DNA of 64,000 nucleotides, from positions 1,798,001 through 1,862,000 of the forward strand of contig CM022372.1 in assembly GCA_011800155.1 (NCBI GenBank), given 5' to 3'. Position 1 is the first letter of the stretch, and each line of letters opens with the position of its first letter. Both the position numbers and the translations under genes were made by a program. The notes below the pieces were generated by a model that searched no databases, was not told where the DNA came from, and saw nothing but the letters and a program-made list of their open reading frames with translations. Shown in pieces: positions 55,098 through 64,000 of the stretch. The stretch is from Flammulina velutipes. Its lineage: Eukaryota > Basidiomycota > Agaricomycetes > Agaricales > Physalacriaceae.

Positions 55098-56292
55098 CTA
55101 GGACGTCCGTGACGACAGGTGTCTCATTAAGAGCTCGTACCTAAAGGGAGGAGGAGGTCAACAGACGAGTTGGGAGAAGAAAGGACGACATACGTTAGCA
55201 TAGTGACAGCGCTGTTTGGGACTGTCCGTATTAAATTGACAGACAGACCCTTGTACAGCCCAGTCCATCCCTCTTTGCGGATGAGCTTCTTTATAGTGTA
55301 AATTATGCCGCTCCTAGGATATTTCTTGACCATGCCATCGGACGAGTAGTCGTCCGCGAGGGGGCGCCGCTGCGTCTGGAGACGCGTGCGCACGACCTCG
55401 TGCGGATACGTCGCGATAGACGCAGTCATTTTAGCGGCGGCAGAACACAGCAGAATCACTCTGCTAGAAATCGGCTCCTCGTTCCCGTCCTGCGCCCAGA
55501 CTTTAAGCTGCTCGTACAACGGAAACTGCACGGCCACGTGGGTAATTCCCAGTAAGCTGGGCAACAGGCCGCGATAGAAGGCAGAGAGGCCTTCGGTGCG
55601 GTATATCGTAAGGGCGGCATCCAAGGTGTGTTTGTACCGGACTTCATCTCTGGATTGGGTCTGCACGGCGAGTGAGCACGCATATAAGCACGTGCCAGTG
55701 AACGTACCATGAATCGGGTCTTGATAACCCAGAGCGGATTGGTGCAAACGGTGCTGGTGGCGCCTGCACTCATCGCGGACAGAATATGCAGCGACCACGG
55801 ATGCTCGCGCATAACTGGCTGGTATCCCTTTGGCTGTGCAGCGGGATACAGTCGCTCCTGTGCATTGTCCGTCAAGCCCAACGGCGCCTCGCCAAACGTT
55901 GTCTTAATCCCGTCATACACCGCAAAGTAGATGGCCCATGTCGGCAGATATCCAAGCATCGTCGGGCCAAGACCGCGGTAAAAGCCTCGCATGCCGTCGT
56001 GGAACCATATGGACCTTATCGTCGCTGTCGTACGGTCAGTACGGCGCCAGCGAGCGAATATCGGCCAACGCACCAACGATGCCCTCGTACGCCTGTTGGC
56101 CCTGTACTGCTCTCTGTGCTTGTAGCTTTGTCTTGACGACGTCGAGCGGACACGTCGCTATGCTCGCAACGAGACCACCGCCTGCACCAGCTGCGACGAG
56201 TCAGAGCTCGCTCTTTTTCACAAACCATTTGCTGCGCTTGGATGCTTACCGATCATACTGTGTGCTGTCCATTTAGGCTGGCCTGATTGCAT
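55098..56292 (-). CDS. Mitochondrial carrier, NAD+ transporter type (YIA6/NDT-like)
   Basis: Inner-membrane solute carrier with three repeats and PX(D/E)XX(K/R) signatures. Repeat 1: CPLDVVKTKLQAQ (exon 2). Repeat 2: NPLWVIKTRFM. Repeat 3: YPHEVVRTRLQTQ. Exon 1 (ATG 56292) reads MQSGQPKWTAHSMI, then AGAGGGLVASIAT. Other hallmarks are GFYRGLGPTMLGYLPTWAIY, FAVYDGIKTTFGE, SAMSAGATSTVCTNP, FYRGLLPSLLGITHVAVQFP and GLYKGLSVNLIRTVPNSAVT. The Trp in PLWVIK is typical of the NAD+/pyrimidine/FAD/folate branch; GYLPTW and the overall pattern favour NAD+, but FAD or pyrimidine nucleotide transport is not excluded. A final intron (donor gtatgt) gives YELLMRHLSSRTS, TAG 55098. Confidence 0.88.
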
Positions 56293-56458
56293 CTTCCTGC
56301 CGCGCAGATGCGCGGACTCCAAGCACTGTTATCGAGCAGACGTCGTGATTTATTCGTGGTCGAACGAGCAAAGGCGGGCGTCGGTCGCAAAAGGATCTGG
56401 ATCGGAACAGCTCGGCATCTCGCGTACAATAACCTCAAGTTGACGTCTTACTCTAACT

Positions 56459-58702
56459 CTATGGACACAATTTACTGGCAACCTCTCGCACAAGTTTATC
56501 AACTTCAGCCTTCTTCACACATCCTCCCTCCAACTTTCCTTTCAATATACTCCGAGCACCCAAAATATCCAACAGCGATGCTAGCTGCCCCTCGTAGAAC
56601 GGAGAAACTCGCACGAGACATGCCAGGGAGGCCGTCAACCGATGCACGACATCCTCATTCTCCTTTTCACGATCTAGTGCTTCGACAACAGCGCTCACCA
56701 TCTCCACCTCCCACTCCTCGTCTTCATAGTCCGCCGTCGCCCGCCCGCCGTTCCCGATCTTCTCCGCCCGTCCCTGCTGAATAAACGCAGAGGCATTGAA
56801 CGCAAGACTAGCAGCCGACGTCCGCACCGCCGTATCCTCATGGAGGAGATTGGGTACAAGGAACGCCGTAAAGCTCTGTTTCGCATTTCCACCCAGCAGC
56901 CGCTGCGCAAGGAGCGGCGTCGCAAACGCGTTGGAGAGCATCCGGATCACAGTGAGCGTGTAATTCCGCGGAGACGTCGCGCTGGCCTTGGACAAGAACA
57001 GCGTAATAGGGTCATGTGCAGTCGACACATTCGACGCACTCCACGAACCGACAGCAGGATCCAAGAGGCCCAGACGCCACATGTCCACCAGCGGGAATAT
57101 TGACTCTGAAGGTAGGATGTCAGCCAAAACGGCCGTGATTGTGGACCAAGATTGGAGAACACCAGACGAGGCGCTCGCTGGTTTTCCTCCTGCCGATGGG
57201 GCCCTCAATTTGAGGTATGGTATGATTACTCCAGTGAGGGCTGTCTTGACCTGGGCTGCACTCTGGGGCGCCGTACTTGGCCAAGTCGCAGCATCGATGA
57301 ACGAATTTAACTTGTTGCCAACGGTGTCCAAAGCAGGCACTTGAGTGAACAAGATGGGTTTCAACGACAGCGCTTGGAAGCTCGGTAGAGATAACGCAGA
57401 ATGTGGGTGAGCTACGCAAAAGTGCTTTAGTACCAAACACTCTCAATAACAAAAACAGCATACGTGGGTAGGCTTGGAATATCAACAGATCGATCTGGGT
57501 GCGCAGCTCTTGTTGGTCTGCACCTTTCATTTCGTGTATCTGTCATTCAATAAGCCGTCGTCCATCCGAACCTCAAACTCACGCACCTTCTTGCCATCCA
57601 AAAAGAACATAAAAGTAGGCATAACCCTCACGCCCCACTCCGAAGCCAGCTGACCACCAGCATGGGTGCTCATATCAATCTTCGTGAACGCAGCACCAGC
57701 ACCCTCCTTCCCGCCTTTCTCCCTCGCCAGCTGCTCGTACACAGGCGCGATCATCCGACACGGCCCACACGTCACGATGTTGGAGAAGTTGGCAATGACG
57801 GCTTTGTGGGTTCGGAGGAGGTTGTTGAAGGATGCGGAGTTGGTGCAGACGTGGAGGGGACCGGTTAGGGACTCGGTGGCGGGGAGGCCGTGGGCTTGGG
57901 TGGCGACGGCTTGGAGGAGGGCTGCGGCGAGATCGGGGTTGGGGGTTGTCGCTGCTGGGATGCCAGTGGGTGTACGAGCGGGGGTGATTTGGGCGGAGGG
58001 CCCGGAGGGGCGCCTGTACATTGAGTCGATCGTAGGCCGTAGGGCTTGACCGAATGGTGTCGCGAGGAAGTCGGTGGGGAGATCTACAGATATGGTCAGT
58101 GGGCGGGATACTGACACTGGTGGCTTCCTCTACCTTTAATGAACGATGGTATTGAGTTGCCAGTGAGGAAGCCGGCAACGTCATTCGTAAACGAATTGCA
58201 ATTAAAGTCTGAGCAGATTTGTGAGAGGTGGGTGAGGGAAGGATGTGTTTGCTAACCTAAGAGATGGTACTACACGCAAACGTTAGTGTTATCCAGACAT
58301 ACAAAGCGGAGATACATACTTTGTCTGCAGTGTAATGTTCGCGAAGCTCATCTAGGTATTCCTCGAACGTGCCCGCGTCTATTGCGGTCTCTCCAAGGTC
58401 AACAATCTGTTGAGGAGCGCCATGCTAATACCCGTCAGTTAATTATGCATCGACAAAATGACTAGAAACACACATGAGATCTCCCCGGGGCAGTGATATC
58501 TATTCCCTGTCCATAGAAAACCTCTATCCCAAAGACAACAATAGACGTATGCCTGCGATCCACACCATTAGTCAACGAACCGCCGCGAAAGTAGACCGAA
58601 TACATACCAGATACCGTCTATCTGGCGACCAGTAAGCTGTCGCGACATCTGCTTCGCCATTCCATTGCTGAGGTCATAGACGTATAGTTTAACGCTACTC
58701 AT
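56459..58702 (-). CDS. PPPDE peptidase - thioredoxin - PUL domain fusion protein
   Basis: Three modules. The N-terminus (ATG 58702) reads MSSVKLYVYDLSNGMAKQMS, then GIWHTSIVVFGIEVFYGQGI (catalytic His in WHTS) and YHLLDFNCNSFTNDVAGFLT (catalytic Cys in NCN); this is a PPPDE/DeSI-type deubiquitinase or deSUMOylase fold. A linker leads to a thioredoxin domain with the redox motif NIVTCGPCRMIAPVYEQLAR, then FTKIDMSTHAGGQLASEWGV and PTFMFFLDGKKVREFEVRMD. The C-terminal half is a PUL-type armadillo region (LQSWSTITAVLADILPSESI, FPLVDMWRLGLLDPAVG, NYTLTVIRMLSNAFATPLLA, LVPNLLHEDTAVRTSAASLA), the domain that in Doa1/PLAA binds Cdc48. It ends VREVASKLCP, TAG 56459. The combination suggests a Cdc48-linked, redox-sensitive ubiquitin or SUMO protease. 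The thioredoxin motif here is CGPC. Confidence 0.88.
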
Positions 58703-59327
58703 AGCGTTCGAGATGATTCTGAAGGGAAGAGAGAAAGATGAATGCGTCACCCCGGACCGAAATCCGCAACAACTGACGTACGTCTCTTGCCGGACGGCAT
58801 GCGCCACACAAGAAAGCACTTGGGATGTGGCGCGCGCTAATTATATAGATAAAGATCTACATAATGCTGCGATAAATGTACGACACGTTACGCGCCTCAT
58901 GAATGACTTCATAACGGGGGTATATTGGCATTCGACGAGAGAGAGAGAAGTACTAAACGAGTGGATGCAATTGTGCTGTTGCGCGGCGGGGCGCGTGAAA
59001 GTGCGAAAGACACACGGTACTAATTCGGTTCTTTGTAGAATTATGAAAGGCAAAAAAACGAAGAAAAGTCCAGGGGATGAAGTGAAGAACATATAAACAC
59101 GGCACAAAAGGGTGGGGATGGATGAGGAGATGCCAAGGGGTGCCGGGAGTCGGTGGCGGGGTAGTAAAAACACAAGCGGACTGGACAGTTCGTGAAGTAT
59201 GCGGTAATAATATATATAAAGTCAGGAAACGATGCGGTCGGGAATGAAGAAGCTACAAACAACCCATGAGACAAGGAGACCAAGAAAATGACGGAGAGCG
59301 GGACAAACGCGAGGGGTAATCGACCGA
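58703..59327. other. Intergenic region, 625 bp
   Basis: Upstream of the PPPDE-thioredoxin-PUL gene and downstream of the single-pass membrane gene. Open frames are short and motif-free. A GA-rich run (GAGAGAGAG) near 58938-58948 is the only repeat. Confidence 0.35.
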
Positions 59328-60780
59328 CTAACGATGATAGTCATCGTGTATCGTATCACCGCTGTCGCTAAGCGTCTCTACTTTGACGCCTCTCGACGAG
59401 CTCACGCTGCGTATGTCTCGACCTTCATCCGCCAGTTCTCGGTTTAGGATGGCGCCTTGTACCTGTGAGTCTGGGCTTTCGCCCTCCTCTACAGTAGCAC
59501 CAGCAAAGTCCGGTTTCCGTAAAGCCTTCCTGAAGGCGTCTGCCATGATAGCCGCGTCTGCGCCCGAGAAAGGGCCCGAATCGCCAGCGCTACCAGTTCG
59601 GGATATTGTCGAGGCTCCATCGGGGGAGACTATACTTGGTGCACGTTGACCGTGGCCTACCGAACTGCGTCGGTCTGCGCCACCAGGACCAGTTGCTAGC
59701 AAGGGCGACGCGGGTTCGTTGCCCACATGGGCCATCATGGGAGATGATGAGCCCATTGAATTTCTGCTGGAGTCGCGTTCGGCGTTACGCCGGCGTATTC
59801 TTCGCATGATGAAAAACGCCAAAATGCAAGATGAGGCGATGGCTGCAAAACCAAGAACGACGATGACGGCTATCGCCCAATGCGGGAAGCCCGAGTCGTC
59901 GTCACCAGATTGCACGTTTCCGCTACCATCTCCGCTGCCGTTAGGCCCAGAGCCTGACAGTGTCGATGTAGGCAAGGGAGATCCGGTGGTCGACGCGGCG
60001 GCCATTGATGACGACGATAGCATTGAAGAATAAACAGAGTCTGCATAGGTCGTTTCTGAAAAAAAAGAAAAAAACGAAGTTGGTACAGCTTTTGAGTGAA
60101 AGAAGATCTACGCACGGACGGCCGTAAAATGTGGCTGAGTTAGTTCTGAGCCATCGAGCTCCGTGTCATTCCGCGTGACGACCCAGTAAAAAGTATAGGT
60201 GAGATTGGATCCGCTCCACGAAGCGCCCTGCGCGCCGAACCAGTCGTCATTGACCTGCGCGGTGAGAGAGCCGGCTTGGTTCGGCGGGTTTGGTTCGTTG
60301 GGGAACGCGAGAAGCTGCTCCCGCGAATCAGCGTGGAACAAGTAGACATTCACAAAGTTTGTCTGCGTGAACTCTGGTCGGCGAGAATTCCCTGCGATGA
60401 TTATTAGGTTAGCGCATGGTCAGAGGGAACATATGGCACACGCACAAACGACAGTAGCCCACTGGTGCTGGGGGAATATAGAGTCAGAGGTGGGGAAACA
60501 GGTGATAACTTCATTCCCAGAGTACACCTGGCAGTTGTACTCTGCATTCTCTGCATCGACGATGAGCAGGCTAGACACGAAATAAAGGAGGTATGGACGC
60601 ACCGACTGCACTGCTGTCGGTTATCTGGCGCGACCAGAGATTAGGAGATGCTGGCGGAGAGATTTTGCGACGCTTTGCAATCCGTTTGGACGACGAGGAC
60701 GATGAGGACGGCTGGCGGTAAGAAGAGCCCGATGCTGCTGGCGGTGTCTGGGCTGGCCATGGGGGATTTTGGAAAGGCAT
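59328..60780 (-). CDS. Single-pass membrane protein with conserved cytoplasmic tail (5' end uncertain)
   Basis: Ectodomain exons read EYNCQVYSGNEVITCFPTSD and QHQWATVVWNSRRPEFTQTN, then FVNVYLFHADSREQLLAF and WSGSNLTYTFYWVVTRNDTE, a beta-rich secreted module with N-glycosylation sites. A Ser/Gly-rich stalk leads to one membrane span (WAIAVIVVLGFAAIASSCIL followed by AFFIMRRIRRR). The cytoplasmic tail has SSPMMAHVGN, SIVSPDGASTISRTGSAGDS, GPFSGADAAIMADAFRKALR and DEGRDIRSVSSSRGV, ending HDDYHR (TAA/TAG region at 59328). I recognise it as an uncharacterised basidiomycete family, similar in layout to Mid2/Wsc wall sensors. Two ATGs (60780, 60760) lie in different frames. The second starts a signal-peptide-like LFLPPAVLIVLVV but meets a stop before I can join it to the ectodomain, so the start is approximate. 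Confidence 0.72.
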
Positions 60781-61395
60781 AGAAGACCCTGGCGTATTAT
60801 GAGAGGGTGGATTCAGTACAGTCTATATCGCATTATCCTGTCAAGGCGGACGGCTGCGATGAGCGAGGCAACAAGAGCAAAGTCCGTGACATGTCACCTC
60901 TGATCTCATAACGGACCCCCAGACACCCTTAGCTAAGCATCCTCTCGTTGCCACCCACAAATCGGTCTTGTTGCTCGATCTCTGGCATCTGTTCGTATCT
61001 TCTCTGCGCTGAATCCTCGTTCCGCAACGCTCTGTTGTCGCTGCTTTAATTACTTTCGTTCCTTTCTTTTTCAGGTCAGTGCCACGAGGTTCTCAAAGGG
61101 TTCCCACCATCATTCTTTCATTATGCTCAGTGTCACACATCACATATTATGTCAGCCGGGTACTATTGCCTTTCCCACACTCACTGCCTGATTTGGCTCC
61201 GGTCAGCTATTTCTTGCAAGTTCAGTGAGTCCGAATCAGTAAGTGGAAACGGACTCAGATGCTGACTGAAACAGAACAACTCCCGTCCGTACTTTGATCT
61301 TTCAAAACGTACATAACCCGCCGCAATCGAGACGGCGTTACCCAGGGTACACTGCTTTCATCAACGACCGCCACGACGAGCAACTTGTCGTTGAG
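60781..61395. other. Divergent intergenic region
   Basis: 615 bases. No gene. It contains a pyrimidine-rich tract (about 61040-61075) and is the promoter region of the PEX8-like gene on the right and the membrane gene on the left. Confidence 0.35.
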
Positions 61396-63324
61396 ATGGC
61401 CAGCATGTACAACAATCTCCTCGCTCATCTGCAACGTCCCACTCCTTCGGTCCAGCTTGAAACGATCCAGGGCACTCTGTCGCATCATCTAGCTCACCTA
61501 TCACCGCTTCCCACCCCTCTGGCTGCCAGTGCTGTGTCTGCGCCACTGTTCCTTGCTCTCCCTCTCACAATCACTAAACTTGATACTCTCGCGACTGCTT
61601 TCCGCCACGCCGTACACATCAAATACGACCTGATAACCAAAGCCGCAGACGAGAGCTCTCTTGCTAAAGCCATATTCACGCGCGGAACACGCACTCTGCT
61701 TGGACAATGGGTCGCTGATTTGCTCAAAGGCCTCCACGGAGGCCAGCCAATCATGCGACTGGCATGCTCTACCGGTGTTCTGATGGGCATACATGACTTT
61801 GAAAAACTTCGCGCCTACAAAGGACCCGCGGAGAACGAAGTAGTCCTTTCATTAGCGGAGGTCATGGATCAATTTAGGTCGTTTCAAGCGTCTTCTTCAG
61901 ACTGGGAGAAGGAATTTCAGCCAAATCGTAGGTAGATTCACGTCAGCTTTTTCCTACCTCACCATCTTTCAGAGGACCTTCTCTCGGCTGCTTTAATACT
62001 GTCCGCTCAGTCCCTCCCTCTCGTGTCACAAGACAAACTATGTGTCCTCCCTCTCGATATCCTAGGACGTCTGCTAACCATAACCATCGCCGAGGCCTTT
62101 TTATCCGGCACCTTCCTATCCGCTCCCGATGCCCAGGTCAGTCAGTGCCCACTGCCCAGAGACCATACATTACACTTTACCTAATGAAATATCCAGCATT
62201 CCCCCATTCTCGCGTCCGTCGCACCTCTCTCCAAACTATCAAGCCTTGTGCATTCCGCTCTTCTCGATTCTCGGCCCCGAGAAGGCCTTACCACGTCTCA
62301 AGATACACTCGATGCTTTCCTCGCGTTATGCCGACAGGTCGAGGCAGATTGGGTACGCATCCAAGTCCGACCGGATGACCAACGCATTTGGCTCGTCCTA
62401 AAGACATTACTCTTCTCGACTATAATGATATCCGAGTCTATTCTCTCTTCAGCCATATACGTCACGCCCAGCCCCGCATCCCTCGGGCTTACCACCCTCA
62501 ACGCACTGAGCCACCTCTCCTTTGTCATCCAGCAGTTCGGAGGTATCACGCCCTCTTCAAACTTCGTGGAGCTGAAAAAGGCGGTGTACCTCGCTTTGGA
62601 TATCGTCGCGGGGAGCTCCAAGGATGACGAGGCGGAGCAGTTTTTGTCTGGCTTGCTGCGTGCGCAGGGGAAGATGTCTGTCAATGGGGATGACCTGGCG
62701 AAGAAGGCGTTCATATTGGCTTGCGCAGAGCAGCTGGTTCCCGTTCTGCGAGACCCGCGGGGAGTGTTCGCGTTATGCGAAGGGCACCTGAACGCGCCGG
62801 GCCACCGCGAGACGTACGAATCCGCGCATTCCGTCGTCCTTGCTGTGCTCTCGCGGGAGGATATGAATGAATGGGTGGCAAAGATGGTGCCGTGGTATAC
62901 GGCTTGTCTGGTTGATAATTCTGGGGACGATGGGTTGGATACTGTGCAGCTTTGTATGGCGTTTCAAACACTGGTGAGGAGTGCGTGTAGGGTTGAGGAC
63001 GCGATGGGATGGTATCCCGTGGAGGAAATCGTGCGCGCTGTCGAGCGGTTCAAAGGAGATGACGCGAGGGCACACAGACTGCGATTGGCTTTGATTTCGT
63101 GTGTGTCGGCGGTGAGGGGTGTGGATATGTTGGATAGGATTTTGAAGGAAGTCAGACGGGTGATTACGGGCAAACAAGAGGTGGATAGGTTAGGTGAGGA
63201 GGTCATTGAAAGAGTTGGGGATAGGGAAAAGGCGTTCGTCATCCGGTGGTGGGCAGAAAATAGAGAGAGCCTCGAGATGATATATAGTGAGGAGGAAGAA
63301 AGCCGGCAGATTGCTAAATTGTAA
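61396..63324 (+). CDS. PEX8-like peroxin candidate (alpha-solenoid protein ending in a PTS1)
   Basis: ATG 61396 (MASMYNNLLAHLQRPTPSVQ). Three exons: the first ends FQPN at a gtaggt donor (61930); the second reads QDLLSAALILSAQSLPLVSQ to FLSGTFLSAPDAQ; the third, after acceptor atccag, runs HSPILASVAPLSKLSSLVHS to TAA 63322-63324. The protein is about 590 residues, almost entirely helical, leucine/alanine-rich and HEAT-like (LGLTTLNALSHLSFVIQQFG, ESAHSVVLAVLSREDMNEW). The last three residues are AKL, a canonical peroxisomal targeting tripeptide. PEX8 of yeasts is a helical intraperoxisomal peroxin that itself carries a PTS1 and bridges the docking and RING complexes. Length, fold and AKL fit, but no PEX8-specific motif is certain to me. 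Another peroxisomal matrix protein is the alternative. Confidence 0.68.
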
Positions 63325-63647
63325 CATATAGGAAGCATTGTGAATGTTGAATGCCTTCGATTGTAACGCTATCTCTCCTGTTCACTACGTAGACAAGCGG
63401 GGTTCATTCAAGTTCAGTTTGAATTCAGTAGTAGACCAATAACGTGCGTCAAGTAAGGTAGTTGCCTAGCGAGCTACTAAAATTATATGTGTGAAGTTGA
63501 AAATTACATCGTGTAGGAAGCTCCTCCATATACATTAGAAGTGAAGTAGGATAATTCTATAAACTATTAATTGGACGAAGCACTGTAGAAACCTTCAAGA
63601 AACGACCCTCTTCACCGCCCCATTAAGAGGGAAGCCTTTTTGAGCTA
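63325..63647. other. Convergent intergenic region
   Basis: 323 AT-rich bases between two 3' ends; presumably overlapping 3' UTRs. Nothing else is seen. Confidence 0.35.
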
Positions 63648-63999
63648 TCACGCGGCTTGAAGTGGATATAGACCAGGCGGGGCTGCCTGCTCTAATTCAT
63701 TTTCCCTAGCCTGAGGGATTGGTACGAAAGGTCGCACAAAAGGTGCAGGCACGGAAGGCGATTGGCTATAGGAAGATGAAGGGGAATCAGGGGGCTTTTC
63801 CTCATCGTTAGTGACCGGTAACCCCGTCGACGTGTTGGTTGCATATCGCTCCTCGATGATGGACCCGACCTTGAGACAAGTTAAGGTTAATGATCCGTCG
63901 ACCGTGATGACCACTCACAGCAATCATCAATGTCAAGGCGACGCTGAACACACTCAGTGAGTTCCCAAGGACCACGGCGAGAAGTGATAGAGGACTCTT
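63648..63999 (-). CDS. 3' end of a membrane-protein gene (partial)
   Basis: The gene runs off the right edge. The last visible exon piece (63932 to the edge) reads SPLSLLAVVLGNSLSVFSVA then LTLMIA, a membrane segment. It is joined by a 49-nt intron (donor gtgagt, acceptor caag) to VGSIIEERYATNTSTGLPVT and a proline/serine-rich cytoplasmic-type tail (EEKPPDSPSSSYSQSPSVPA) ending LYPLQAA with TGA/TCA at 63648. The family is not recognisable from the tail. Confidence 0.6.
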
Positions 64000-64000
64000 C

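Noticed and set aside
59328..60033. 104-codon plus-strand frame at 59719-60033, antisense to the membrane gene
   Set aside because: It is a complement of the membrane span and Ser-rich stalk; the minus-strand frame has the conserved tail and splice structure.

Overview
The window is nuclear DNA of a filamentous basidiomycete, most likely an Agaricomycete (mushroom-forming fungus). The evidence is gene-dense DNA with many introns of about 50 nt (GT...AG, a few GC...AG), fungus-specific enzymes (ERG2 sterol isomerase, STE7/Fuz7-type MAPKK, Zn2Cys6 factors, GH128 glucanase), and several protein families that I recognise only from basidiomycetes. Names rest on recalled family motifs; no database search was run. 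Exon joins were made by hand from splice signals and frame.

Layout, left to right. 0-10 kb is a housekeeping block: the 3' end of an acidic nuclear-type protein, ERV46 (COPII cargo receptor), ERG2, a hypothetical gene with a damaged-looking 5' end, VPS45 (SM protein), PTPA (PP2A activator), and a divergently transcribed STE7-class MAPKK. 10-19 kb holds an FCY2-like purine/cytosine permease whose intron carries a 775-bp TA-flanked inverted-repeat element, a hypothetical protein with an internal duplication, a predicted secreted beta-carbonic anhydrase, and VPS36 (ESCRT-II). 19.5-26.2 kb is an F-box gene cut in two by a full-length, recently inserted Ty1/copia LTR retrotransposon (305-bp LTRs identical by eye, 5-bp target duplication ATTGA, one intact 1467-aa polyprotein).

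26-36 kb holds MET17 (O-acetylhomoserine sulfhydrylase), a GPI-anchored GH128 glucanase, guanine deaminase, two tandem Kre9/KNH-like cell-wall proteins, and a small double-psi beta-barrel secreted protein. 36.7-45 kb holds BZZ1 (F-BAR/C1/SH3/SH3), a 1.15-kb foldback palindrome, and the CAF1/POP2 deadenylase. 45-52 kb is a tandem pair of paralogous Zn2Cys6 regulators. 53-64 kb holds a multi-span membrane protein, a mitochondrial NAD+-type carrier, a PPPDE-thioredoxin-PUL fusion, a single-pass membrane protein, a probable PEX8-like peroxin ending in a PTS1 tripeptide, and the 3' end of another membrane protein.

The genes do not form one pathway. Themes are membrane traffic (ERV46, VPS45, VPS36, BZZ1), the cell wall and secretome (GH128, Kre9-like pair, DPBB protein, carbonic anhydrase), and purine salvage (permease, guanine deaminase). 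The most unusual sequence features are: (i) an intron-like 52-nt segment inside the copia LTR, next to a second LTR copy that lacks exactly that segment; (ii) the inverted-repeat element inserted at the TAG acceptor of a permease intron so that its TA target duplication rebuilds the splice site; (iii) the foldback element; and (iv) a composite palindromic/CArG motif shared by the VPS45 and ERG2 upstream regions.
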